This document shows positions 56,001 to 61,901 of a stretch of 64,000 bases of DNA, in pieces. The stretch is from Anolis sagrei (lineage: Eukaryota > Chordata > Lepidosauria > Squamata > Anolidae), in NCBI RefSeq assembly GCF_037176765.1, contig NC_090024.1, positions 59,750,861 through 59,814,860 of the forward strand, in the 5' to 3' direction. Both the position numbers and the translations under genes were made by a program. The notes beneath the pieces are model-generated. The model ran no database searches. It saw only the letters and a program-made list of their open reading frames with translations, and was not told the origin of the DNA. Each line of letters begins with the position of its first letter. Within the stretch, counting starts at the first letter, position 1.

Positions 56001-59000
56001 CTATGCGGAGCTACACAAATGACTGTGAGAGGCTGCTTGGTACTTGCATTCCCTATCTAAGAATTCAACACTTCAAGGTTTATGTCTCCTTTGCCAGCCT
56101 GTTTTTGTTCTGAAATGTGTTGTTGATTCTATAAAACATTCATGAGAGTTGGAACAATATGAGCAGAAGGACATTGTTGTGGCAGTGCTGCTGAAAGCTA
56201 TGCAAATAGGTCTGTTTCCAAGCCACTTATCTACTGAAATCCACTGATTTGTAATTGTCATGCAAACTAGTGGTAGGAGTAATGAAAGAGAGAAACTGGA
56301 TCCCATAGGTAGCTGAATTGCTTTCGGAATATTTTGATGGCATCTGGGTACTGCAACATTAAGAGAGATGCAAAGAGCAGAAGGCTTGGTTTGTAATAAT
56401 TTTTAAAGAAATAGAAACACTGTTTGACCCATTTATTTTAAATGCAATGCAGAAATGATGGAAAGTTTGCTCTAAAACTGGATCTTAATGGTCCCTCTGG
56501 CTGGCTAGAGTCATTCTGTTTTGGTTGGCTGTCCAACCTAAGTGTGATATGACATTTAACAGATGGATATACTCTTGGTTAAAGCATGCGTAGGCTTCTA
56601 TACTAGAATCATGAGCTGCCATAATAGAGTAAACTAAAAACCATAGAATCATAAAGTTGGAAGAGACCTCATGGGCCATCCAGTCCAAGAAGCAGGAAAA
56701 TTGTATTCAAAGCTCCCCCAACAGATGTCCATCCAGCTTCTGTTTAAAAGCCTCCAAAGAGGGAACCTCCATCACACTCTGGGGCAGAGAGTACTACGGT
56801 TGAACAGCTCTCATGGTGAGGAAGTTCTTCCTAATGTCCAGGTGGAATCTCCTTTCCTGTAGTTTGAAGCCATTGTTCAATTGCACCCTAGTCTCCAGGG
56901 CAGCAGAAAACAAGCCTGTTCCCTCCTCCCTATGACTTCCCCTCACATCTTGATACATGGCCCTCATCATGTCTCCTCTCAGCCTTCCCTTCTGCTGGCT
57001 AAACATGCCCAACTCTTTCAGCCGCTCCTCATAGGGATTGTTCTCTAGTCCCTTGAACATTTTAGTCGCCCTCCTCTGGACACATTCCAGCTTGTCAATA
57101 TCTCTCTTCAATTGTTGTGCCCAGAATTGGACACGGTATTCAGGTGTGGTCTGACCTAGGCAGAATAGAGGGGTAGCATGACTTCCCTGGTCATTCAAAT
57201 GATATTTTCTTGAATCACCATAAAAAAAGTTTATTATTTATATAAAAAAGAAATGACATCAGGATTAAATACCATTCAGGCACCAGATTCCATCTGATAT
57301 TGAAAGTTAAGCAGGGCCAGGAGCAGTTAGTACCTGGATGGGGGACTGGCAACAAATATCAGCTGCTTTGGGCTATATTTCAGTGGAAGTAACAGATAGA
57401 ACTGCCTCTTGAGTATTCATTGCCTAGGAAAACCCTTTGAAATGCATGAAGAGCCATAATTTAAGAGGCTACTTGGAGGCGCACACACACACACAGTGTT
57501 GGCGTCTTATAACTGATATTTGTAACATAGAACATTTAGCCATAATCTTATAGAAAAATGCTAAAATAATTGTGTTTTCCTCCCTAGTATCTCAGAGCAA
57601 CAATATATAAACTATGCATTCAGGTAAAAATTATATCCTTTCTGCATGTGATGAATATTTTGAGATGAGTCTTATCTAGTTTTTGATGGAGGCTTCGTGT
57701 GGGGTGTGTGTGGATAATATGGGGCTGTGGTAGCTTAGCAGTTAAAGCCACTAGCTGCAGGAAAAGCTGCTGACTGAAAGATCAGCAGTTTAAAGCAACG
57801 AGTTAGGGTGAGCTCTCAACTGTTCAGTCCTAGCTTCTGCCAACCTACCAGCTCAAAAGCATGCAATGTGAGTACCATGTATTTCAGCATATAAGACGAC
57901 TGGGTGTATAAGACAACCCCCAACTTTTCCAGTTAAAATTTCCTATTACTGTACCTCCTTCTCTGCCTCTCAGATCTCGCACATGCGCTCCTGCACCACT
58001 TCACTGCAGTCTTCAGGAGCGAGATCTGAGAGGCAGAGGAGGAGGTACGGTAATAGGATACAAGGGCGGGTCAGACAGGTAAAAGAGTTCTGTTTTTCTG
58101 GGCCCAGAGCCACTATATCTCTTTTCTCCATACTCTGGGCGCCCCGGACGCCTGCAGCTTGCTCCGCCCTTCACTTACATCTTCCCGGTGAGGCACCCCT
58201 TCACCTCACCATCAAGACAGCATTAAGTCCACGAATCTTGATGAATTGATTTTCTTCTACTATACTTGTACAGTGTCACCTTTAATGCTTTCATACAGTC
58301 ACTGCATATGGCAGGGACGCAGCCACTTCCATTTTTGAGCTCTCCCCAGAATATGCAGCAACCACAGATTTGCCAATCCGGTTAGGAAGTTTCAGCACCC
58401 GCTCTATAAGACGACTCCCAGCATATAAGACTACTCCCGCATATAAGATGACTCCCATACATAAGGCTACTCCAGCATATAAGATGACTTCCGTGTATAA
58501 GACGACCCCTGACTTTTGAGAAAATTTTCTTGGGTTAAAAAGTAGTCTTATACGTCAGAATATACGGTATATCAATAGGTACCTCCTCTGTGGGAAGGTA
58601 AAAGGGTGCCCCACGCAGACATGACAGCAAAAAGATTGGAGATGTCTACAGACATCAGGCTTCTTCAGCGTGGAAAATGGAACAAGAGCACCTCCCCATG
58701 GCCAGAGTTGAGGATTGCCTCCAGACGCTGGAAATAGAAAAGGGGAAGGCCTTTACCTTATCTGTGTATTGTATGCAATTAGTGTAAAAGGTATTGAATG
58801 TTTGCCTTATATATGTATGTAATCTGCTCTGAGTCCCCCCAGGGAGATAAAGCTGAATATAAATAGTGTATGTGTGTGCTTTGCAAATATACACTAGAGC
58901 AGGTTGACGAAAAGGCAGCTCTCTAGATGTTGTTGAACTGCAACATCATGGGCTCTGCAGACTAGCCTTGCTGGAAGTGTACTTCTACATCTGGAGTCCC

Positions 59001-61901
59001 TATCCTCAAAGCAGGTCATACGTTGAAGAAAGTAGCATATAGTCTCCTATCAGTAAAGAGAGCGGTAGACCTGCATCAAATTTCTAAAGAGAAGTAACCT
59101 GTTCTCCAAAGATGGGAAAGCTCACTCTCGTCTGTTCTTTACTTTGCCCTGCTTCTTTTATTCCTTCATAAGCAGGAGCAATTTCACTGTTGGGTAAATT
59201 GAGGCAAACACCTCCAGCAGTAGATGGGAAAGCAGGACTAAAGTGATGGGTTCTGTACATAGAAATGTACGTAGAACTGAGGACATTGTTGTCTTTTCCT
59301 TTCCTTCAGGCAGGAGAATGACTTGGGCTGGTCCTGTTTGTTTGGGCACCCCTTGTCTCCCAAAAAAACACTACTTAGTGGAAAGGAATGAGATGTTTGA
59401 TCTTCCTCAAAGTCTGGTTGCTTTTTCCATTCTAAACAGCCATCTCTGTAGAAAGATATTCAGGACAAACAATGAGCTGGTCTGTTGTGAGTTTTCTGGG
59501 CTGTATGGCCATGTTCCAGAAGAAACATCCCTCCTGATGTTTCACTCACATCTATGGCAGGCATCCTCGGAGTTTGTGAGGTCTGTTGGAAACTAGGCAA
59601 GTGAAGTTTTTAAAAACTCTAAAATACGGAACAGTAAATAAAGAGCAACACTAAAAAAAAAAAACCAGGGGAATTCCAGACAAGAATCAATCTTGGCTAG
59701 CTAACACCTTCCAACAAAGGATTGCCCCAGGCAGCAACCAACCAGGCTTTGGAGTTGCAAGCCCATTAAATGCTAATCAAGGTGGCATTGGCAACATTCA
59801 CACTTGCCTCAAGCAGACAAGAATCCCTTCTCGCACCCTGGACATTGCACAGATATACAAATCTCACTTGCCTAATTTACAACAAATCTCACAACCTATG
59901 AGGATGCCTGCCATAGATGTGGGCAAAACGTCAGGAGAGAATGCTTCTGGAACATGGCCATACAGCCTGGAAAACTCACAGCAACTAGTGATTCCAGCCG
60001 AAGAGCTGGTGCTGTCCATAGGCACCTTGAAAGTCATATGGTCAGCGTAACTACATGGAGCGCTGTTACCTTCCTGCAGAAACGGTACTTATTGATCTAC
60101 TCACATTCTCATATTTTCGAACTGCTAGGTTGGCAGAAGCTGGTGCTGACAGTGGGAGCTCACCCCACTCCCCAGATTCGAACTGCCAATCTTTCAGTCA
60201 GCAAGTTCAGCAGACCAGCAGTTTAACCCGCTGTGCCAGCAGGGAGCCCCTTTCTCTTATTAGAAGTTGCAAATTACAACATTACGCAAATTACAACATT
60301 ACGCAGGGAGCATACAACCCCCCTGTTGTGCCAACTCCACTGGCTACCGATTTGCTACCGGGCTCAATTCAAAGTGCTGGCGTTGACCTTTAAAGCCCTA
60401 AACGGTTCCAGCCCAAGCTACCTATCTGACCGCATCTCGGCCTGTGAACCCACCAGGACTTTGAGATCTTCCAGGGATGCCCTGCTCTCGATCCCGCCAG
60501 CGTCACAAGCACGGCTGGCGGGGACGAGAGATAGGGCCTTCTCGGTGGTGGCTCCCCGACTGTGGAACACCCTTCCCACAGATATTAGGTTAGCACCATC
60601 TCTAATGGTATTCCGCAAGAAAGTAAAGACCTGGTTATTTCAGCAGGTGTTCGAATAATTGTGCAATGACTGGTAATGACATAGGAGTGGAACAATGGAT
60701 GACGAATCTGGATCATGTTTTAGGGATGAGACCTTAGTGAATTGTTATTATAGTAATTGTGTATTAATTGTGTATTAGATTAGGTTATTAACTGTTTTAT
60801 ATTGGTGTTGAATTTTGCTGTGTCCTGTGTCTTGTGAACCGCCGTGAGTCGCCTCCGGGCTGAGAACAGCGGTATAGAAGTAAAGTAAAGTAAAGTAAAG
60901 TAAATAAATAAATAAACATGTAAAATATTCTAAATATACAAGGCATCTCTTTTTTCTGGCATAAGCTTTGATTTTGTAAGGCATCCTTTTTACAGTCTTG
61001 CTCGTTTTTCTATGAACATCAACTTGGAGGACGTTAATGGATTCATCATAGTCCCATTAATTATTTGTAGCCCTGGGAGCCGACATAATTTTTTTATTAA
61101 TATCATGAGTATAGGGGCATCAAATGCAAAAGACTTTAACTTTGATATACATTAACAGTGAATTATAGAGCAGTTGTGCATCCTGAAAAGTTTATGATGT
61201 AATTGCCCAAAGCGATCAGGCTGCACTCTGAAGACTCTTTAACTTGAGAAAAAAGTAGAGTTTTGCCAGAGGAGAAAACAATGCCTTCCGCACCAAACAA
61301 ATGGCACATCCATATTACTGCCTGTGGCTCTTGTACACACTGAAATCCTAGATCCTCAGAAAGTGTTTCTGATTATAGTATCTTAAAGAGTTTTTGTCAG
61401 GCTTGGGACGGCTAGAAATAAAATCGCATGTGGATGTTCCAAGTTGCAGAAGAGCGGAAGAATTAAAACTGCACCCTCACATCTGATAGGTAAAAGTTTT
61501 CCCCTTGACATTAAGTCCAGTTGTGTCTGACTCTGGGGGATGGTGCTCTTTTCCATTTCTAAGCCAAAGAGCCGGTGTTGTCCATAGACACCTCCAAGGT
61601 CATGAGGCCGGCATGACTGCATGGAGCATCGTTACCTTCCCACCGGAGTGGTACCTATTGATCTATTCACATTTGCATGTTTTCAAACTGCTAGGTTGGC
61701 AGAAGCTGGGGCTAACAAACCCGCTTCCCAGATTTGAACTGGCAACCTTTTGGTCAGCAAGTTCAACAGCTCAGCGGTTTAGCCCACTGCGCCATCGGGA
61801 CAATGAAAATGTAGTTTCACATGGGGAATTAAGAAGACTAATGTCCTTTTTCTCTTTTGTTTTCAGTGTGGTGATGTTGGCTTTTGCATCCCACCCAACA
61901 G
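31990..61901 (+). CDS. TMEM241: TMEM241, coding exons 1-11 (3' end outside window)
   Basis: TMEM241 is a multi-pass membrane protein of the nucleotide-sugar/triose-phosphate transporter-like fold; it is reported as a Golgi UDP-GlcNAc transporter supporting mannose-6-phosphate tagging and lysosomal cholesterol traffic. Exons 31990-32061, 34090-34136, 37646-37723, 45510-45591, 49658-49735, 50648-50673, 51905-51956, 52849-52897, 54769-54814, 57588-57623 and 61867-61901 join in frame to 201 residues. Read end to end they follow human TMEM241 without a gap: [102 protein letters not shown]. Hydrophobic stretches at about 8-22, 44-53, 71-84 and 128-140 fit membrane segments. The last ~95 residues expected from human are missing at the window edge. 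Confidence 0.93.
32100..32265. mobile_element. Fold-back MITE, GGTGCATNTACACTG family (partial)
   Basis: AGTTGTAGTTCTATGAGGCA, AACTACAATTCCCGGGTTTC and AGTGCAGATGCACGC at the right end. In TMEM241 intron 1. Confidence 0.6.
32465..32516. repeat. (ACAT)n microsatellite
   Basis: ATACATACATACATACATAC run, followed by a short L2-like 3' end (GAGTCCCTTTGGGGAGATAA ... ATAAATAAAG). Confidence 0.9.
32593..32870 (+). mobile_element. Non-autonomous Helitron-like element
   Basis: It begins TCTATATAAATAAAAATG and ends GGGGACAGCTAG, fitting the Helitron rule (5' TC, 3' CTRR). The core has GGGATTAACATAACTCAAAA, and the 3' part is rich in CACA. The inverted relative is at 22305-22575. No terminal inverted repeat and no target duplication are seen, as expected for Helitrons. 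Confidence 0.5.
33283..33428. mobile_element. CCCTTCCACACAGCC fold-back MITE
   Basis: CCCCTTCCACACAACTGAAT at the left; TTATGGCCATGTGGAAGGGC at the right; inner arms TTTGAACTGGGTAATATGGC and its partner. In TMEM241 intron 1. Confidence 0.7.
33613..33763. mobile_element. CCCTTCCACACAGCC fold-back MITE
   Basis: GGACCCTTCCACACAGCCAT at the left; TTATTCAACTGTGTGAAAAG at the right. Confidence 0.7.
34090..34136 (+). CDS. TMEM241: TMEM241 exon 2
   Basis: Residues 25-40: [15 protein letters not shown] and a split Gly. Acceptor TTTTCCAG, donor GTAAGT. Confidence 0.94.
34172..34390. mobile_element. Fold-back MITE, GGTGCATNTACACTG family, nearly whole
   Basis: TGGTGCATCTACACTGTAAA at the left pairs with GTCTACAGTGGAGATACACC at the right. 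The centre has TTATAGGATTTATGGTTTTA and CAAACTACAAATCCCAGAAT. Confidence 0.75.
34455..35246 (+). mobile_element. mariner transposon copy, internally deleted, with TA duplication
   Basis: The ends are matching inverted repeats of about 34 bp: GGGTTGAATGAAAAGTAATG and CCTCCACCTTCGT on the left; ACGAAGGTGGAGGCATTACT and TTTCATTCAACCC on the right. TA flanks both (34453-34454, 35247-35248). The internal plus frames encode transposase helix-turn-helix pieces ([40 protein letters not shown]; in a second frame [20 protein letters not shown]). At 792 bp it is shorter than the ~1.3 kb of an intact mariner; stops and frameshifts break the frame and the catalytic part is missing. Confidence 0.92.
35350..35475. 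mobile_element. hAT-like fold-back MITE
   Basis: AGATGTTTCGGACTTCAACT and GGAGCTGAAATCCAAAACAT are the paired arms; GGGCAGTGGAACAACTTCC and AAAGGTTGGGAACCACTG are the outer ends. Confidence 0.65.
35855..35930 (+). mobile_element. 5S-derived SINE fragment
   Basis: ATCTTGGAAGCTAAGCAGGG then TCATCAGCAGTGGCTAGT, the 5S internal-promoter region shared with 57270-57498. Confidence 0.55.
35989..36103. mobile_element. hAT-like fold-back MITE with 8-bp duplication (one mismatch)
   Basis: It starts CAGGCATGGTCAAACGTCGG and ends AAGTTTGCCCATACCTG. CTCTACAA (35981-35988) and TTCTACAA (36104-36111) flank it. Confidence 0.78.
36112..37640. other. TMEM241 intron 2, little recognised
   Basis: Mostly unique AT-rich DNA. 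It contains a poly-G run near 36241-36252 and a possible Tigger-like end piece near 36888-36980 (AAACCCCAAATATCTACAAT, GATAAGGGAGACTCAACCTG). Confidence 0.4.
37646..37723 (+). CDS. TMEM241: TMEM241 exon 3
   Basis: Residues 40-66: [20 protein letters not shown] then ISISS. Acceptor TTTCAG, donor GTGCAA. Confidence 0.93.
38063..38890 (-). mobile_element. L2-like LINE, 3' end with open C-terminal frame
   Basis: The minus frame 38834-38349 encodes 161 codons: [60 protein letters not shown] and [20 protein letters not shown], ending [11 protein letters not shown]. This is the L2/CR1-clade reverse transcriptase C-terminus. The UTR ends at the plus-strand TTTATTTATTTATTTTGGG tail. Strongly 5'-truncated; the frame is open to the truncation. 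In TMEM241 intron 3. Confidence 0.9.
38995..39356. mobile_element. hAT DNA transposon, non-autonomous, with perfect 8-bp target duplication
   Basis: The ends are CAGGGGTCCTCAAA and TTTGAGGACCCCTG, exact inverted repeats. ACTTACAT flanks both sides (38987-38994 and 39357-39364). The 362-bp body has no transposase frame. A SINE tail (TTGTTGTTGTTGTGTGC) at about 39237-39295 looks like a later insertion into it. Confidence 0.92.
39510..39890 (-). mobile_element. tRNA-derived SINE split by a later insertion
   Basis: TTCCTCTGAAACTTGAGCGA, TTGCCCAAGGTCACCCAGTG before the break; TGGTCTCCAGAGTTCATAAT, CTATATTCAACCGCTACACC after it. The intervening 39594-39775 begins with a T run and carries AATAAA on the minus strand, as expected for a minus-strand LINE 3' end. 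Confidence 0.6.
39594..39775 (-). mobile_element. Retroelement 3' end (L1-type?) inserted in a SINE
   Basis: A T8 run (minus-strand poly-A) precedes ATATAAATTTTTATTAAAGT, giving AATAAA on the minus strand. The rest is purine-rich. The family is uncertain. Confidence 0.45.
40262..40765 (-). mobile_element. Jockey/I-type LINE fragment, C-terminal domain, older subfamily
   Basis: The minus frame encodes [60 protein letters not shown] and VARFWSKTI, homologous to the end of the LINE at 41050-43005. The CxCGEExxxxHxxxC zinc knuckle is kept. The 3' tail is (ATA)n on minus (TATTATTATTATTTC on plus). Confidence 0.85.
41050..43005 (-). mobile_element. Jockey/I-type (Vingi-like) LINE with 466-codon reverse-transcriptase frame
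   Basis: The frame 42592-41192 encodes most of a non-LTR reverse transcriptase: [11 protein letters not shown] (first catalytic Asp about 41), [29 protein letters not shown] (YADD about 127-130), [18 protein letters not shown], then [20 protein letters not shown], and a C-terminal [15 protein letters not shown] knuckle (about 422-436). The upstream minus frame 43002-42589 supplies [20 protein letters not shown] and [20 protein letters not shown] and is joined by a single frameshift near 42590. No endonuclease domain is present, so it is 5'-truncated. The 3' end is GACACGATAAATAAATAA on minus. Clade assignment is tentative. Confidence 0.9.
43312..43388. mobile_element. 77-bp mariner-type MITE with perfect 28-bp inverted ends
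   Basis: CAGGGTTAGTCAAAATGAAT then AGGCCAAT at the left is mirrored exactly by ATTGGCCTATTCATTTTGAC then TAACCCTG at the right. TA flanks both (43310-43311, 43389-43390). Only 21 bp separate the arms. Confidence 0.9.
43432..43500 (-). mobile_element. SINE tail fragment
   Basis: TTGTTGTTGTTGTGTGCCTT then TGAATCATTTCTTACTTCTG and CTTATCACAGGATTTTTTAA: the tail-proximal part of the tRNA/5S SINE group, reversed. Confidence 0.5.
44105..44870 (+). mobile_element. Tigger-like DNA transposon remnant, interrupted
   Basis: The left part has GACCAGAAGTGTTTTGGATT; the right part has GAGATGGGACCCAAGTCTAA, CATAAAACAAAGTTTGTGTA and CATCAGAAAGCATGTGCGTC. The order follows the copy at 30908-31190. It is interrupted by 44203-44612. 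Confidence 0.6.
44203..44612. repeat. Low-complexity ATT-rich insertion with a poly-C run
   Basis: AAATATAAGCCAAGTTTTTC, then a C run with TCGGCTTATACTCAAGTC, then several hundred bases of TTATTATTACATTTATTA variants. The first part resembles a known TATAAG-type MITE end; the rest is an expanded microsatellite. Confidence 0.7.
44985..45118. mobile_element. hAT-like fold-back MITE, CAGTGGTTCTCAACC type
   Basis: CAGTGGTTCTCAACCTGTGG at the left mirrors CCACAGATTGAGAACCATTG at the right; inner arms GTTTTGGCTTACAACTCC and GGAGTTGAAGTCCAAAAC. Confidence 0.75.
45120..45245. mobile_element. hAT-like fold-back MITE, degraded
   Basis: GCTGTTTTAGCCTCCAACTC, CCAGAAGACCTAGCCAGCTT and GGGAACTGGAGGCCCAAACT repeat the inner arms of its neighbour, with poorer ends. 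Confidence 0.5.
45246..45450 (+). mobile_element. 5S rRNA-derived SINE
   Basis: GATACCATCTGATCTTGGAA and GTTAGATGGTGTCATCGCTG correspond to the 5S gene internal control region. The non-5S body follows: TAGGTTATATTTCAGAAGAA, CAAAACCACCTCTGAGGATT. It lies 60 bp upstream of TMEM241 exon 4. Confidence 0.75.
45510..45591 (+). CDS. TMEM241: TMEM241 exon 4
   Basis: Residues 66-93: [20 protein letters not shown] then SRALSRL, nearly the same as human. Acceptor TTTATAG, donor GTAAGA. Confidence 0.96.
46038..46275. mobile_element. Fold-back of Penelope-like terminal repeats
   Basis: GTATTGTCGAAGGCTTTCAT ... GACAGGCATCCTCAAAGG is mirrored by TCTGAGGATGCCTGCCACAA ... GAACATGGCCATACAGCCCG. Same architecture as 2255-2500. 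In TMEM241 intron 4. Confidence 0.65.
46280..47030. other. TMEM241 intron 4, no recognised feature
   Basis: Unique-looking AT-rich DNA without coding or fold-back signal. Confidence 0.35.
47033..48385 (-). mobile_element. Tigger-like element (minus) split by BovB
   Basis: The left part starts ACAGGTTGAGGGCCCTTTAT and carries GAATCCAAAATCAGCCACAT; the right part resumes TATAAGTTTCCCAAAATTGG and ends TTTTGGGTAAGGGATACTCA, GCCTG. The BovB copy at 47275-48291 lies between. Confidence 0.65.
47275..48291 (+). mobile_element. BovB (RTE) LINE, 5'-truncated, broken frames
   Basis: It carries the end of the RT core ([31 protein letters not shown] in place of the usual YADD) and the C-terminus (LKYFGH-like [40 protein letters not shown], ending RLNE). 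Several frameshifts and stops separate the open pieces. An 11-bp duplication ATATGCAAATA flanks it (47264-47274 and 48292-48302). It is more decayed than the copy at 4517-5183. Confidence 0.93.
48386..49650. other. TMEM241 intron 4, mostly unrecognised
   Basis: Holds an (AATAA)n run at about 48425-48455, a pyrimidine-rich TTTTCTTTTC stretch near 48675-48720 and a (GT)n patch at 49016-49028. Nothing else was recognised. Confidence 0.4.
49658..49735 (+). CDS. TMEM241: TMEM241 exon 5
   Basis: Residues 94-119: [20 protein letters not shown] then TFVQKE. Donor GTATGG. Confidence 0.93.
49893..50155 (-). mobile_element. tRNA-derived SINE (TTGCTCCTGA-tail family), minus strand
   Basis: On plus it starts at the tail TTTTTTTCCATGTCAGGAGC, AACTTGAAAAACTTCAAGTC; then GAGGCTTCTCTCATGTCCC; then the tRNA head with CAAACTGCTGACTTTTTGGT. 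Close to whole. Just downstream of TMEM241 exon 5. Confidence 0.8.
50648..50673 (+). CDS. TMEM241: TMEM241 exon 6 (26-nt micro-exon, NAGNAG acceptor)
   Basis: Residues 120-127: QISSIKIC, aligned with human KTSPAKIC. The acceptor reads ACAGCAG: use of the first AG gives the human length, use of the second drops Gln120 and keeps the frame. Donor GTAAGT. Confidence 0.85.
50883..50952 (-). mobile_element. CR1 LINE, short 3' end
   Basis: ATAGAATCATAGAGTTAGAA, GAGACCTCGTGGGCCATCCA and GTCCAACCCCC: the terminal ~70 bp of CR1 only. Confidence 0.8.
51203..51319. mobile_element. hAT-like fold-back MITE with 8-bp duplication
   Basis: CAGTGGTTCTTAACCTGTGG mirrors CCACAGGTTGAGAACCATG. TTAGATGG occurs at 51195-51202 and 51320-51327; the ends would then be GATCAGTGG and CCATGTGA. 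Confidence 0.7.
51408..51547. mobile_element. CCCTTCCACACAGCC fold-back MITE
   Basis: GGCCCTTCCACACAGCTATC at the left; TATATGACTGTGTAGAAGGG at the right. Confidence 0.72.
51700..51848. mobile_element. CCCTTCCACACAGCC fold-back MITE
   Basis: CTCTTCCACACAGCCCTATA at the left; TTATTCAGCTTTGTGGAAGG at the right. It ends about 56 bp before TMEM241 exon 7. Confidence 0.72.
51905..51956 (+). CDS. TMEM241: TMEM241 exon 7
   Basis: Residues 128-145: [17 protein letters not shown], aligned with human ALLLLAAAGCLPFNDSQ. Acceptor ACACAG, donor GTAGGT. Confidence 0.92.
52466..52680. mobile_element. Fold-back MITE, GGTGCATNTACACTG family, degraded
   Basis: AACCACTTTAGCTTCTATGT, GGAAGTTTTAGTTTCTTGAG on the left; AACTACATCTTGTATGACTC and GTTGAATTAATTCTAAAGTG on the right. 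Confidence 0.6.
52849..52897 (+). CDS. TMEM241: TMEM241 exon 8
   Basis: Residues 146-161: [16 protein letters not shown] plus one base. Acceptor TTTTGCAG, donor GTAAGT. Confidence 0.94.
53335..54650 (-). mobile_element. L2-like LINE, 3' third, broken frames, in TMEM241 intron 8
   Basis: On minus, from upstream: an RT-core remnant ([15 protein letters not shown] region at about 54640-54560), [20 protein letters not shown] (54361-54026), then [40 protein letters not shown] and [20 protein letters not shown] (54007-53645). Frameshifts and stops separate these. The UTR tail is at 53335-53370. It ends about 120 bp from exon 9. Confidence 0.88.
54769..54814 (+). CDS. TMEM241: TMEM241 exon 9
   Basis: Residues 162-176: [15 protein letters not shown]. 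It aligns with human GAYKILQKSQKPSAL with GAYK, KS and P-S-L kept. Phase fits both neighbours; acceptor TTCATAG, donor GTAATG. It is the least conserved exon, between an L2-like LINE and unique DNA. Confidence 0.8.
54830..56640. other. TMEM241 intron 9, no recognised feature
   Basis: About 1.8 kb of unique-looking AT-rich DNA. Short (TTGA)n at 55374-55390. No coding signal. Confidence 0.4.
56642..57200 (-). mobile_element. CR1 LINE 3' end, minus strand
   Basis: The frame 57198-56797 encodes [40 protein letters not shown] and [20 protein letters not shown], the CR1 C-terminus, open for 134 codons. The terminal UTR (CATAGAATCATAAAGTTGGA on plus) is included. Confidence 0.9.
57270..57498 (+). 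mobile_element. 5S rRNA-derived SINE, near whole
   Basis: GGCACCAGATTCCATCTGAT, AAAGTTAAGCAGGGCCAGGA and TAGTACCTGGATGGGGGACT follow the 5S gene; then GGGCTATATTTCAGTGGAAG and a (CA)n end at about 57480-57497. It lies 90 bp before TMEM241 exon 10. Confidence 0.85.
57588..57623 (+). CDS. TMEM241: TMEM241 exon 10 (36-nt micro-exon)
   Basis: Residues 177-188: S then [11 protein letters not shown], aligned with human DIDQQYLNYIF. Acceptor CTCCCTAG, donor GTAAAA. Confidence 0.85.
57721..57873 (+). mobile_element. tRNA-derived SINE, 5' portion
   Basis: GGGCTGTGGTAGCTTAGCAG, GTTAAAGCCACTAGCTGCAG then CAGCAGTTTAAAGCAACGAG and GGTGAGCTCTCAACTGTTCA. The A-box is clear; the B-box is degraded. Confidence 0.65.
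57875..58572. mobile_element. Non-autonomous DNA transposon with ATAAGACGAC ends
   Basis: The left end (CCATGTATTTCAGCATATAA, GACGACTGG) is inverted at the right (GTAGTCTTATACGTCAGAAT, ATACGGTAT). The middle has an inner inverted pair around CTCTCAGATCTCGCACATGC and GCGAGATCTGAGAGGCAGAG. A tandem ATAAGACGACT series lies near 58407-58505. Confidence 0.7.
58573..59478. other. TMEM241 intron 10, few features
   Basis: Contains a short L2-like 3' terminus near 58815-58870 (TCTGCTCTGAGTCCCCCCAG, GATAAAG). The rest was not recognised. Confidence 0.4.
59480..60003. mobile_element. Penelope-like element, short form with inverted arms
   Basis: TTTTCTGGGCTGTATGGCCA ... TCTATGGCAGGCATCCTCGG at the left is inverted at the right (GAGGATGCCTGCCATAGATG ... 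TGGCCATACAGCCTGGAAAA). The body (CAGGCAGCAACCAACCAGGC, AAGCAGACAAGAATCCCTTC) matches, reversed, the body at 25960-26110. Confidence 0.65.
60004..60252 (-). mobile_element. tRNA-derived SINE (squamate type), minus strand
   Basis: TGGAGCGCTGTTACCTTCCT, GGTACTTATTGATCTACTCA, then AGATTCGAACTGCCAATC (B-box on minus) and GTTTAACCCGCTGTGCCAGC (A-box). Confidence 0.82.
60250..60920 (+). mobile_element. L2-like LINE 3' end, C-terminal frame open
   Basis: The frame to 60658 encodes [60 protein letters not shown] and [20 protein letters not shown], ending [11 protein letters not shown]. The 3' UTR has GAACCGCCGTGAGTCGCCTC and the tail (TAAAG)n(TAAA)n at 60880-60917. Confidence 0.9.
60921..61486. other. 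TMEM241 intron 10, no recognised feature
   Basis: Unique-looking DNA; no coding, tail or fold-back signal. Confidence 0.35.
61487..61800 (-). mobile_element. tRNA-derived SINE (squamate type), most complete copy
   Basis: On plus: GGTAAAAGTTTTCCCCTTGA, CATTAAGTCCAGTTGTGTCT, TCCATAGACACCTCCAAGGT, GGTACCTATTGATCTATTCA, then TTTGAACTGGCAACC (B-box) and GGTTTAGCCCACTGCGCCAT (A-box). It ends about 66 bp before TMEM241 exon 11. Confidence 0.88.
61867..61901 (+). CDS. TMEM241: TMEM241 exon 11 (35-nt micro-exon)
   Basis: Residues 189-200 plus one base: [11 protein letters not shown] then split Gly, matching human [12 protein letters not shown]. Acceptor TTTTCAG, donor GTAAAA. Confidence 0.92.

Noticed and set aside
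57275-57365. A true 5S rRNA gene
   Set aside because: Only the 5' and internal promoter parts resemble 5S, and the sequence runs on into a SINE body with a CA-rich end; it is also diverged.
58012-58249. GC-rich ORF near 58.0-58.2 kb as a gene
   Set aside because: It lies wholly inside the ATAAGACGAC-ended element and crosses its inner inverted pair.
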